Shown here in pieces: positions 1-6,942 of a DNA stretch of 15,875 nt (position 1 is its first letter; each line of letters opens with the position of its first letter). The notes beneath the pieces were generated by a model that worked only from the letters and a program-made list of their open reading frames with translations, was not told where the DNA came from and made no database searches. Source of the DNA: Candidatus Woesearchaeota archaeon (lineage in GTDB: Archaea; Nanobdellota; Nanobdellia; Woesearchaeales; GW2011-AR4); contig JAHWGX010000066.1 of the NCBI GenBank assembly GCA_019323655.1, positions 1 to 15,875 of the forward strand, given 5' to 3'. The translations under genes and the position numbers were made by a program.

Positions 1-264
1 AGCAACTAAATCCCCATACAGCATAGGAGGGCCCTGCCATAAAAGAACATTAACCCCTTTTTCCAGCCATAAGTAATTTGACCTGTTGATTCCCCCGGCT
101 ACATTTAAGTCTCCGGGAAAAGACCATAAGTCTGCAGAGGTTCCGTTAAAGGTTCCAGGCCATATCTCGCCTGCAGAATGCCCGGGATTCGGAAGTGCAG
201 CAGCTGCAAAGCCTGCAGAAACAATAAACATGCAAAATAATCCTAAAAATAATTTGTTTTTCAT
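1..264 (-). CDS. Secreted protein, N-terminal part (cut by left edge)
   Basis: The reading frame runs from an ATG at 264 to the window edge, giving the first 88 residues. Residues 1-23 look like a signal peptide: MKNK, then a hydrophobic run ending in SAGFAAAA. The mature part starts around LPNPGHSAGEIWPGTF and continues with FNGTSADLWSFPGDLNVAGGI. NPGHSAxxI segments recur, to my recollection, in surface proteins of uncultured archaea and bacteria, so an exported surface or appendage protein is likely, but the function is unknown. An AGGTGAA Shine-Dalgarno site lies at 269-275, four bases before the start. The stop of the acidic membrane protein is 13 bases upstream, so the two are probably cotranscribed. 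The C-terminus is missing. Confidence 0.72.
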   Translation of the reverse strand, partial: MKNKLFLGLFCMFIVSAGFAAAALPNPGHSAGEIWPGTFNGTSADLWSFPGDLNVAGGINRSNYLWLEKGVNVLLWQGPPMLYGDLVA

Positions 265-277
265 ATTCTTCACCTTT

Positions 278-610
278 TTATCCTGGAAGGGGAGGGAGTA
301 TTGGCGGGCTGCTGGTTTCCTCATTGCCTGTTTCTTCATCAGGGCTTTCAGTCTCAGCAGTTTGCTCAGGAAGCGGAGGCAAAATTACTGGCCCATTACC
401 TTCTTCCCCACTATTTTCTTCTTGTGTTTCCATCTCTGGAAGCGGAGGCAGAACCCTTTCCTTATCTTCTTCCGGAATGTTCTCTTCAGGAGCAAGAGTT
501 TCTTCCGGGGACTCTGATTCAGAGTCAGCCCCGCCAAGATAAAAATAAAGCCCCGCAGCAACTGCTATAATTATTAAAACAACAACTGTTATTAAGAATG
601 ATTTCTCCAC
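278..610 (-). CDS. Membrane-anchored acidic protein with three LPPLP motifs
   Basis: A 110-residue protein starting with GTG at 610, chosen because AGGTGAT lies at 614-620 just upstream and a TATA-like box sits at 646-657. Residues 5-25 form one transmembrane helix (FLITVVVLIIIAVAAGLYFYL). The remaining 85 residues are almost all Glu, Pro, Ser, Thr and Gly, with LPPLP at 54-58, 77-81 and 105-109, the last one residue from the C-terminus. The tail is therefore probably disordered, strongly acidic and outside the membrane or in the cell wall space. The family is not recognised. It is followed 13 bases later by the secreted protein, which suggests a joint envelope role (inference). Proline-rich repeats could be docking motifs or a spacer. 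Confidence 0.72.
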   Translation of the reverse strand: MEKSFLITVVVLIIIAVAAGLYFYLGGADSESESPEETLAPEENIPEEDKERVLPPLPEMETQEENSGEEGNGPVILPPLPEQTAETESPDEETGNEETSSPPILPPLPG

Positions 611-645
611 GCTATCACCTTTTTTTATTAATATTTGGTGTTATG

Positions 646-657
646 TTTAAATATTTT
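646..657 (-). promoter_or_regulatory. TATA-like box for the acidic-protein/secreted-protein unit
   Basis: On the minus strand this reads AAAATATTTAAA, an archaeal TATA-like sequence. A start about 26 bases downstream would fall near 625, just before the AGGTGAT ribosome site at 614-620 and the GTG start at 610. The spacing fits a short-leader transcript. Confidence 0.5.
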
Positions 658-725
658 GTGTTTAGATGGGCGAGCCCCGTTTCTCTTTCCCCTAGAACAG
701 TTTCCGGAACGGCAAAAAACAAATA

Positions 726-733
726 TTTTTATA
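726..733 (+). promoter_or_regulatory. Possible TATA-like box for the cca operon leader
   Basis: TTTTTATA in an AT-rich run. It is the best TATA candidate upstream of cca. It would start transcription near 755-760 and give a 5' leader of about 145 bases containing hairpins. No better box lies closer to the cca start. Weak evidence. Confidence 0.33.
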
Positions 734-736
734 CAA

Positions 737-880
737 CGGAATACCGCCAATCTGGGATTGGTGGTATGAGCAGTGCTCAAAAACCGCCATGATATTGATG
801 GTATTCCGAGTGTCAAAAACCACTAAATGTATCTGTTATTTATTATCATGCCACCCCTTTCTGGTGGGTGGTTTTTGACA
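737..880 (+). other. Structured leader/intergenic element with competing hairpins
   Basis: This non-coding stretch before cca is unusually self-complementary. Bases 741-752 pair with 756-767 (12 pairs, one G-U, loop TGG). Directly after it, 768-771 pairs with 775-778 (GAGC/GCTC, loop AGT). Alternatively 737-745 pairs perfectly with 800-808 (CGGAATACC/GGTATTCCG), which excludes the first hairpin. Finally 811-823 and 868-880 are a perfect 13-base inverted repeat (TGTCAAAAACCAC/GTGGTTTTTGACA), with CCACC/GGTGG (851-855/863-867) nested inside. It could be a regulatory leader, a small RNA, a terminator pair or a remnant mobile element. The sequence alone cannot decide. Confidence 0.5.
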
Positions 881-902
881 GAAACAAAATTATCAAAAAA
901 CT

Positions 903-2144
903 ATGAAACAACTGCTTTCAGAAGTTCTAAACAGCATAAGGCCAAGCAGGCAGTATGAAGAAGAAATCTTGTCAAAGGCAAGCAAAATAATCAGCAGGAT
1001 AAACCAGGGCATGCGAAATGCAGAGGCTGTTTTAGGAGGCTCAGGGGCAAAAGGAACATGGCTGAAAACCTTTGACGCGGATATCTTTGTTAAATTCGAC
1101 TATCAAAAATTTAAGGATAAAAGCGAAACACTCTCAGATATGCTGGAAAAATTTCTGAAAAAAAGTTTTAGAATAACGAGGCTCCACGGCTCAAGAGACT
1201 ATTTTCAGATTAAAGACGGAAAGTTTACCTTTGAGATAGTCCCGATACTTTCTATAAAAAAAGCAGAGCAGGCCAAAAATATGACAGATGTTTCCCCGTT
1301 GCATTCCACCTTTGTTCTGAGGCACAAGAAGCTTATTGACGACATCAGGCTTACAAAGCAATTCTTTAAAGCTTCCCGCGTTTACGGGGCTGAAAGCTAC
1401 ATAAGGGGGTTTTCCGGATATGTGTGCGAGCTCCTGACAATTTACTACGGCTCTTTCCCAAACTGCATTAAAGCAGCGTCGCAATGGAAGGAAAAGGAAA
1501 TAATAGACATAAAAAACTATTATAAAAATAAAAACATATTCATTGAAATAAACAAGTCAAAACTAACAAGCCCCTTAATAGTAATTGATCCTGTGCAAAA
1601 GGACAGGAATGCAGCGGCAGCGCTAAGCCGGGAAAAATTTGATATTCTGAGAAGCAAGGCAGCAGAATTCCTGAAAAGTCCTTCAAAGGATTTTTTTGAA
1701 ATAAGTGATTTGACAGAGCAGGAAATCCAAAAGCAATTCGGAAAAAACAGGCTTATAATCCTAAGAGCCGCGCCATTAAAAAGAAAAGAGGATGTTGCAG
1801 GGGCCAAGATGCTCAAGGCCTTTAAGCATATAGGCAAAAAACTAGCTGAAAACGGTTTTGGAGTGGTTAAAAGCGGTCTGGTATGGGGCAAAAAAAACAA
1901 TGCCCTTTTTTATTATGCGCTGAAAGAAGTTAAACTTTCCAAAACAGTAGAGATTCCTGGCCCTCCGCTGAAAATTAGGCATCATGTTTTGCTTTTCAAG
2001 AAAGCCCACAAAAAAATATTAATAAAAAACAAAAGGATATTCGCTTTGGAAAAAAGAAAATTTACCAACGCAGAGGACTTAGTAAAAAATACTCTTAAAG
2101 CCCCCAATGTAGGAAGCAATGTAAATAGTATAAAGCTGATATAA
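903..2144 (+). CDS. cca: CCA tRNA nucleotidyltransferase, archaeal class I
   Basis: Adds or repairs the 3'-terminal CCA of tRNAs in the cytoplasm, using CTP and ATP. The 413-residue protein carries the archaeal signature: GGSGAKGTWL (45-54), then DADIFVKF (58-65), where D58 and D60 are metal-binding carboxylates. The third carboxylate appears as Glu in FEIVPIL (E111), where the A. fulgidus enzyme has Asp. The tRNA-binding middle part shows YGAESYIRGFSGYVCELL (161-178) and IDPVQKDRNAAAA (228-240), both typical of the family. Length is slightly short for archaeal homologues (about 440). It heads a plus-strand operon; the next gene starts one base after its stop. The ATG at 903 has no clear ribosome site. 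Confidence 0.95.
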   Translation: MKQLLSEVLNSIRPSRQYEEEILSKASKIISRINQGMRNAEAVLGGSGAKGTWLKTFDADIFVKFDYQKFKDKSETLSDMLEKFLKKSFRITRLHGSRDYFQIKDGKFTFEIVPILSIKKAEQAKNMTDVSPLHSTFVLRHKKLIDDIRLTKQFFKASRVYGAESYIRGFSGYVCELLTIYYGSFPNCIKAASQWKEKEIIDIKNYYKNKNIFIEINKSKLTSPLIVIDPVQKDRNAAAALSREKFDILRSKAAEFLKSPSKDFFEISDLTEQEIQKQFGKNRLIILRAAPLKRKEDVAGAKMLKAFKHIGKKLAENGFGVVKSGLVWGKKNNALFYYALKEVKLSKTVEIPGPPLKIRHHVLLFKKAHKKILIKNKRIFALEKRKFTNAEDLVKNTLKAPNVGSNVNSIKLI

Positions 2145-2145
2145 G

Positions 2146-3177
2146 ATGCAAGCAGTTATTTTGGCAGCCGGAAAATCAACAAGAACCTATCCGCTTACAT
2201 TGACAAAGCCGAAGCCCTTGCTCAAGGTCGCAAACAAAACAATTCTTGAATGGAATCTGGAAGCTTTAAACGGAATAGCAGAGGAAATAATCCTGGTTGT
2301 AGGCTTTAAAAAAGAGATGATTCAAGATTTTATTGCAAAAACCTACCCTCAACTGAAAATAAGATTTGTCGAGCAGAAAGAGCAGCTTGGGACAGGGCAT
2401 GCAGTCTCTATTCTCAGAAACCATATCAAAGGCAGGTTTATCCTCTTAATGGGCGATAACATTTATTCCAGGCAGGACATAGCAGAAATAGCAAAGCACC
2501 AATACTCAATCCTGGTTAAAAAGGTTAAAAACCCAGAAATTTTTGGCGTCGTCATTGAAAAAAATAACATTCTCATAGATATCATAGAAAAGCCAAAGGA
2601 ATTCATCTCTGACCTGGTGAGTTGCGCATTATACTCTTTTGATAAACCCATTTTTAAGGCTTTGGAAGAAACAAAAAAATCTGAGAGAGGGGAATATGAG
2701 ATTACAGATGCCATAAAAGCGATATCCCCGGGCAAACCTATTTATTGTGTTAAGAGCCATTCCTGCCTCCAGATAGGCTATCCGTGGGACTTATTGATTG
2801 CAGACAATGAGCTAAGAAAAAATAAAAACCTTATCGGGGAAAATTCAAAGATAGAAGGAAATGTAAACAATTCTTCTATCGGAAATAATTGCGTTATAAA
2901 AGGAAATATAAAAAATTCTATAATAATGGATAACACAACAGTTGGCAAAGATTCCATAGTTGAGGACTCAGTTATCGGGGAAAATGTTTATTTTAAGGGG
3001 ATTGCAAAATCAAGCAAAAATGTTGAATCCGTTGTTAAAGGAGAAAAAGTTATTGTTCATAGATTGGGAACAATAATCGGGGACAATGCAAAAGCAGAGG
3101 AAGTTGAAATAAATCCTGGCTGCAAAATATGGCCAAACCTAAAAATAAGGGGGAAGGTGGAAAATGATGTTGTTTAA
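2146..3177 (+). CDS. Sugar-1-phosphate nucleotidylyltransferase with beta-helix C-terminus
   Basis: Activates a sugar-1-phosphate with an NTP to give an NDP-sugar for glycan synthesis. The N-terminal Rossmann-like domain (about 1-225) has LAAGKSTRTYPLTLTKPKPLLKV, the nucleotide-binding loop of this family, plus LGTGHA (81-86) and the metal-binding LLMGDN (D104). Residues 225-340 are hexapeptide-like repeats (IGENSKIEGNV, IGNNCVIKGNI and so on), a left-handed beta-helix. The end EINPGCKIWPNLKIRG resembles archaeal mannose-1-phosphate guanylyltransferase and GlmU-like proteins, so the substrate (glucose, GlcNAc or mannose) cannot be fixed from sequence. It starts one base after cca and overlaps the next gene by 14 bases, so translational coupling is likely. 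Confidence 0.9.
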   Translation: MQAVILAAGKSTRTYPLTLTKPKPLLKVANKTILEWNLEALNGIAEEIILVVGFKKEMIQDFIAKTYPQLKIRFVEQKEQLGTGHAVSILRNHIKGRFILLMGDNIYSRQDIAEIAKHQYSILVKKVKNPEIFGVVIEKNNILIDIIEKPKEFISDLVSCALYSFDKPIFKALEETKKSERGEYEITDAIKAISPGKPIYCVKSHSCLQIGYPWDLLIADNELRKNKNLIGENSKIEGNVNNSSIGNNCVIKGNIKNSIIMDNTTVGKDSIVEDSVIGENVYFKGIAKSSKNVESVVKGEKVIVHRLGTIIGDNAKAEEVEINPGCKIWPNLKIRGKVENDVV

Positions 3178-3697
3178 TCATATCCTTTTGGCTTTGAGGT
3201 CAATTCCTTCAGAACTGCAAATAATTGCGGTTACCTTCCTTCCTTTCCTGGAATTAAGGGCATCCATACCCTATGGAATTTTGGCCCTTAAGATGCACTG
3301 GCTGCCAGTCTTCATAATTGCAGTTGCGGCAAACATAATTTTAGGGCTGCTCATATACTTTTTCCTTGACAAGATAATCCATATTTTTTTGAGGGTAAAG
3401 CCTATTGACAGAGTTTACCGAAAATATGTGGAAAAAATCCAGAATAAAGTGCACAAATATGTGGAGAAATACGGGGAATTTGCAGTAGCAGTATTCATCG
3501 GGATTCCGCTTCCAGGCTCAGGAGTTTATTCCGGAGCCCTGGCAGCCTACCTTATAGGCTTGGGCTATAAAAAATTCATGATTGCAAACATAATCGGCGT
3601 TTTAATAGCAGGGATAATAGTAACAATAGTAACTATTGTAACTTTAACCGGAGCAACAGCCTTTAATATTTTCATAAAACTCCCAATGTTTTCATAA
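3164..3697 (+). CDS. Small multidrug export family membrane protein (COG2426/PF06695)
   Basis: A 177-residue polytopic membrane protein. The segment LPFLELRASIPYGI (26-39) is the hallmark of the small multi-drug export family, and the pattern GIPLPGSGVYSGALAAYLIGL (113-133) is also typical. Hydrophobic segments lie near 15-40, 45-70, 105-135 and 138-170; a basic loop (75-103, KYVEKIQNKVHKYVEKYGEF) is between them. Actual substrates of this family are poorly defined, and drug export is a historical label. The start is ATGATG at 3164 or 3167, preceded by GGTGG. It overlaps the upstream gene by 14 bases and the PAP2 gene by one base (TAATG), so it belongs to the operon. In this context a lipid or polyprenol role is possible (inference). 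Confidence 0.85.
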   Translation: MMLFNHILLALRSIPSELQIIAVTFLPFLELRASIPYGILALKMHWLPVFIIAVAANIILGLLIYFFLDKIIHIFLRVKPIDRVYRKYVEKIQNKVHKYVEKYGEFAVAVFIGIPLPGSGVYSGALAAYLIGLGYKKFMIANIIGVLIAGIIVTIVTIVTLTGATAFNIFIKLPMFS

Positions 3698-4266
3698 TGA
3701 ATAAAAAAACCAGCATATTGGCTTTTGGAATCTTGTTATTTCTTCTTTCATTGGCTTTAGATAGAAACATCTCCTCAATCGCAGCTTTAATGCAAAATCC
3801 TGCTTTTGACGTGGTCTTTGGCTGGTTTACAGACTTCATAAATGTCTTTGTTATACTAATTTTAATAACCACCCTGTTTTTATTTGAGGAAAAGAAGAGA
3901 GAATGGATTTTCCCCTTATGGCTTTCCTTTGCTTTATCCGTTTCAGCATCTTTCCTGTTAAAGCTGATAGTGGCAAGGCCCAGGCCCTCTGTTGATTTAA
4001 TTTCTTCCCTGTTCAATGCATTGAATTTTTCATTCCCGAGCATGCACGCAATGGTTGCTTTTGCAGCAGCCCCAATTCTTGACAGGGAATTCCCAAAACT
4101 CAAGTGGTTCTGGATTGTATTTGCTGTTTTGGTGGCATTCAGCAGGGTTTACTTCAATTTTCACTTTTTAAGCGATGTTATTTTCGGGGCTTTTGCGGGA
4201 TATTTCATAGGCGTCTTTGTAATTTATTTAGAGGAGAAATACAAGCCGTTTAAATTTTTAAAATGA
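3697..4266 (+). CDS. PAP2-family membrane phosphatase
   Basis: An integral-membrane phosphatase of the type 2 phosphatidic acid phosphatase superfamily, which removes phosphate from lipid substrates such as polyprenyl diphosphate. All three motifs are present: K89-x6-R96-P97 (KLIVARPRP), PSMH at 114-117 (canonical PSGH) and S149-R150-x5-H156-x3-D160 (SRVYFNFHFLSD). Hydrophobic helices flank these motifs, and length (189) is normal. Start and stop overlap the neighbours (TAATG upstream, ATGA downstream), the tightest coupling in the operon. Placed beside a dolichol-kinase-like gene, it is best read as a polyprenyl-diphosphate phosphatase that regenerates the lipid carrier. The exact substrate is inference. 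Confidence 0.92.
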   Translation: MNKKTSILAFGILLFLLSLALDRNISSIAALMQNPAFDVVFGWFTDFINVFVILILITTLFLFEEKKREWIFPLWLSFALSVSASFLLKLIVARPRPSVDLISSLFNALNFSFPSMHAMVAFAAAPILDREFPKLKWFWIVFAVLVAFSRVYFNFHFLSDVIFGAFAGYFIGVFVIYLEEKYKPFKFLK

Positions 4267-4847
4267 ACTCTCTCGAGACAAAAAGAAAGCTCGCGCATTT
4301 GCTTCTTGGGGTTTTAATAGTTGCCCTGATTTTATTAGGGTTCATAGGCAAAACACACTTGTTCATTTTGATAATAGCAGGCATTATCTTGTCATTTTTG
4401 AGCAAAAAATACAGGATACCGGTCATATGCCTGTTTTTAGAAAATTTTGAAAGAAAAGAGGACTTAAAAAAATTCCCTGGCAAGGGCGTTATTTTTTACC
4501 TTATCGGGGCATTTATGGTTTTGTTTTTTTTCCCAATAGGCGTAGCAATCCCTTCTATACTTATACTGGCATTTGCAGAGCCAGCAAGCTATTTGCTTGG
4601 GAGTTTCGGCAGAATACCCCACCCCTTAAAAAGCAAAAGATTTCTTGAGGGGTTTATCGCAGGTTTGATAGCAGGATTTATTGCGGCAGTTATATTTGTT
4701 CAGTGGCATGAGGCCCTTGCAGCATCTTTCTTTGCAATGGTCGCAGAAGGCATTGAAATAAAAATCGGCGCAGAGGAAGTTGATGACAACATTATAATTC
4801 CGTTGGTATCTGCTGTCACTATTTCTGTTGTCAGGCTTTTGTTTTAG
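4263..4847 (+). CDS. Dolichol/polyprenol kinase-like (COG0170) membrane protein
   Basis: A 194-residue membrane protein of the CTP-dependent dolichol kinase / phosphatidate cytidylyltransferase-like group. Visible marks are the N-terminal RKLAHLLLG (8-16), FPGKGVIFYLIGA (71-83), FAEPASYLLGSFGR (104-117), the LEGFIAGLIAGFIAA helix (128-142) and the C-terminal IEIKIGAEEVDDNIIIPLVSA, with the Asp-Asn-(x)n-Pro pattern typical of the family. About six membrane helices are likely. The expected reaction is phosphorylation of a polyprenol by CTP to feed glycan assembly; CDP-lipid formation is the alternative. It is the last gene of the operon, overlapping the PAP2 gene by four bases, and ends 38 bases before the convergent nucleotidyltransferase gene. 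Confidence 0.82.
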   Translation: MNSLETKRKLAHLLLGVLIVALILLGFIGKTHLFILIIAGIILSFLSKKYRIPVICLFLENFERKEDLKKFPGKGVIFYLIGAFMVLFFFPIGVAIPSILILAFAEPASYLLGSFGRIPHPLKSKRFLEGFIAGLIAGFIAAVIFVQWHEALAASFFAMVAEGIEIKIGAEEVDDNIIIPLVSAVTISVVRLLF

Positions 4848-4885
4848 CATATTATAGTTTAGAAAAAAACTCTTCAAGCTTATTG

Positions 4886-6754
4886 CTAATAATTAACCAG
4901 AATTTCAACATCCTTTCCGAAAATTCCCTTCAGGTCTTCAAAAATAGGCTCTTTAATGAAAACTCTTGGGGGTATTTCAAAATTTGATAGAGCCTTTTCA
5001 AGCTCCTCCAAAGAGCTTTTTTGCGTAGTTCCCAGGCTTCCGTCCTCTTTTATCTTTGCCCTGCTTATCTCCTTCTCTTTATGGTCTATGTCATGGATTA
5101 TAAAGGCTGTGTCCTCCAATAAAATAACTTCTCCATATCTTTCGCCGTGCTTTACCCTTATTTTTGCCCTTTCCAGCTCCCTTCCCCTTTTTCTTTGCAG
5201 GTACTCCACCAAAAATTTTATGAGCTCATTCGAGTCTTTCTTTACCCTTTCCACTTCCACTTTTGTTAATTTTTTCTCATCATAATCTTTTTTTGCCTTT
5301 ACAGTATCGTTTAGAATCCTCAAAAACTTTGCCGGCATTTTTCCCTGGTTCACCAGCTCGTCTTCAAACAGCCTGACAACTTCCTCATCCTTCACGCTCT
5401 CAACGCCTTCCAGCCTGAGAACGTCCCGGATTATGGTTACTATCGTCTCATAAACCTTGACCATATCCTCTTCTTCCTTTATCCTTTCTATCTGGGTAAA
5501 AAGCCTCTTTATCCTTTTAAGGTATTTATCGCTTTCGCTTAGCAGCCCGTCAATCTCTTTTCCGCTTACTTCCTTTTTCTCCCCATGCTCAATTGCTTTT
5601 CTTACAGATATGACTTTTTCCAGGGTTTTTACAAACTTGTCCTCAAGCATTTTTTCTTTTTGCACAAAAATTTCCCTCATTAAAGAGGCAGTCTCCTTTG
5701 GAGCAGGAGGCGGGATTCCGCGCAGCATTAGCGCTGCCTGGCTTGGGGTTAGAATTGCATAATAAATGTCCTCCATCCCTATGTCCTTAAGCTTTAGCCC
5801 AACCCTTTTCAGCATTTGCTCTCCGGAGCCCATGAACATGTCAATAGCCTCTGCGCTTGGCTTTATCTTGCCCATCCTCAGCAACTGCTTCCATGGCATG
5901 AATATGCTTCTGTCGTAGAAAGGCACTCCGTCCCTCAGCAAAGTAAAAATTATGGGGTTTGCTTCCCTCAAACTGTCCCAGAAGTCTGTTAAAATATAAA
6001 CCTGAATGTTGATCTTGTTTTTTATTCCGGTTAGTTCCCCTGCTTCGATTCCCATCCCGATTATGATGGCTCTTAGCTTGTCTTTCAGCTCAGCCCTGCT
6101 CATCTTCTTGACATCAGTGTCATCAATAACTATCCACACATCAATATCAGAAGTTGGCGTTGCTTTTCCCTGCACCAGGCTTCCTGCAAGCACATAGCTT
6201 ACGATGTATTTTTCAAATTTCTTTAAAGCCATGGTTTTGTGGACTTCTGCAATCTTGATTGCAGCGAGCATTCCCCTGTCAAAAATAGGAGCTGACAAAG
6301 CTATCAATTGCAGCAATTCATATTTTCCGTCGTAGCAGTTTTGCCAAAGCTCAGACAAGATTACTGCCTGGGGGGTAATATTCTTGTCAATCTCCTGCCC
6401 AATGCTGTTTATTATCGCAGTTAATTTTTCTTTTAGCTCGTACTTGGACATCTTTTTGCTGTCAGAATCATCTATTAAAACAAGGACATTTATCTTGTCC
6501 TTATCAGCCTCCTGCTTTTGCTCTTCCTGCTTTGGCGGGGGCAATAGGGCTATCCCTACAATATACTTATCAAACTTGTCTATTACCTTTTTCTGGAATT
6601 TTTCCAGTTTGGCCTTTATCACTTTTAGTTTTTCCTGGACATCTTTAGGCAGCTTCTCCAGAGGTGCTTTTTGCTGCACAGCAGCAGAATCATCTTTTTT
6701 ATCTGTTTGTTCCTTGGAGTTTTTCTTCTCATATTTCTTATTTTTTTTTGCCAT
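4886..6754 (-). CDS. Tandem nucleotidyltransferase-domain protein, first copy degenerate
   Basis: A 622-residue cytoplasmic protein. I chose the ATG at 6754 (MAKKNKK) over one at 6805 because a TATA-like box at 6781-6790 would start transcription near 6760. After a Lys-rich tail (1-30) come two related modules. Module 2 (about 180-283) has the nucleotidyltransferase signature AGSLVQGKATPTSDIDVWIV, with G191-S192 and catalytic D203/D205. Module 1 (about 61-161) keeps the flanking pattern (INVLVLIDDSDSKKMSKYELKEKL against IDVWIVIDDTDVKKMSRAELKDKL), but has Lys87 and Asn89 at the catalytic positions and no GS. A long helical middle part and a beta-rich end (from about 535) follow. The substrate is unknown; the transferred nucleotide could go to RNA, protein or a small molecule. 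Confidence 0.85.
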   Translation of the reverse strand: MAKKNKKYEKKNSKEQTDKKDDSAAVQQKAPLEKLPKDVQEKLKVIKAKLEKFQKKVIDKFDKYIVGIALLPPPKQEEQKQEADKDKINVLVLIDDSDSKKMSKYELKEKLTAIINSIGQEIDKNITPQAVILSELWQNCYDGKYELLQLIALSAPIFDRGMLAAIKIAEVHKTMALKKFEKYIVSYVLAGSLVQGKATPTSDIDVWIVIDDTDVKKMSRAELKDKLRAIIIGMGIEAGELTGIKNKINIQVYILTDFWDSLREANPIIFTLLRDGVPFYDRSIFMPWKQLLRMGKIKPSAEAIDMFMGSGEQMLKRVGLKLKDIGMEDIYYAILTPSQAALMLRGIPPPAPKETASLMREIFVQKEKMLEDKFVKTLEKVISVRKAIEHGEKKEVSGKEIDGLLSESDKYLKRIKRLFTQIERIKEEEDMVKVYETIVTIIRDVLRLEGVESVKDEEVVRLFEDELVNQGKMPAKFLRILNDTVKAKKDYDEKKLTKVEVERVKKDSNELIKFLVEYLQRKRGRELERAKIRVKHGERYGEVILLEDTAFIIHDIDHKEKEISRAKIKEDGSLGTTQKSSLEELEKALSNFEIPPRVFIKEPIFEDLKGIFGKDVEILVNY

Positions 6755-6780
6755 TATGAAAAAATTTTGTATTTTTTGTT

Positions 6781-6790
6781 GTTTATAAAG
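6781..6790 (-). promoter_or_regulatory. TATA-like box for the tandem nucleotidyltransferase gene
   Basis: Reads CTTTATAAAC on the minus strand. A start about 26 bases downstream lands near 6760, a few bases before the ATG at 6754. This gives a nearly leaderless message and rules against the longer reading frame beginning at 6805. Confidence 0.55.
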
Positions 6791-6900
6791 GTTTTGATAT
6801 TGCAAAGCAAAACCTCCGGCTATTTAATTTCTTTATTATGCGGCAAATCCTTATTTTTTTCAGTTGAATCACTATATTTTGCCTGCTTATAAAATCTGTT

Positions 6901-6910
6901 AAGTATACTT
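6901..6910. repeat. 10-base perfect palindrome AAGTATACTT
   Basis: AAGTATACTT is a perfect palindrome in the gene-free interval upstream of the tandem nucleotidyltransferase promoter. It could be a protein-binding site. One palindrome of this length may also arise by chance in AT-rich DNA. Confidence 0.3.
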
Positions 6911-6942
6911 CCAAAGGTTACGATTCATTTTTTAAATTTGCT

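Noticed and set aside
86..517. 143-residue plus-strand frame across the left end
   Set aside because: It overlaps two minus-strand genes with ribosome sites and a promoter; its own composition is not protein-like.
598..792. 64-residue plus-strand frame in the leader region
   Set aside because: It runs through hairpins and TATA-like sequence, has no ribosome site and no recognisable protein features.
4886..6754. MNT/HEPN-type toxin-antitoxin antitoxin
   Set aside because: The protein is far larger than MNT antitoxins, has two modules, and no HEPN partner lies beside it.
6755..6805. N-terminal extension of the tandem nucleotidyltransferase to an ATG at 6805
   Set aside because: The TATA-like box at 6781-6790 would lie inside it, and MAKKNKK at 6754 is a more plausible start.
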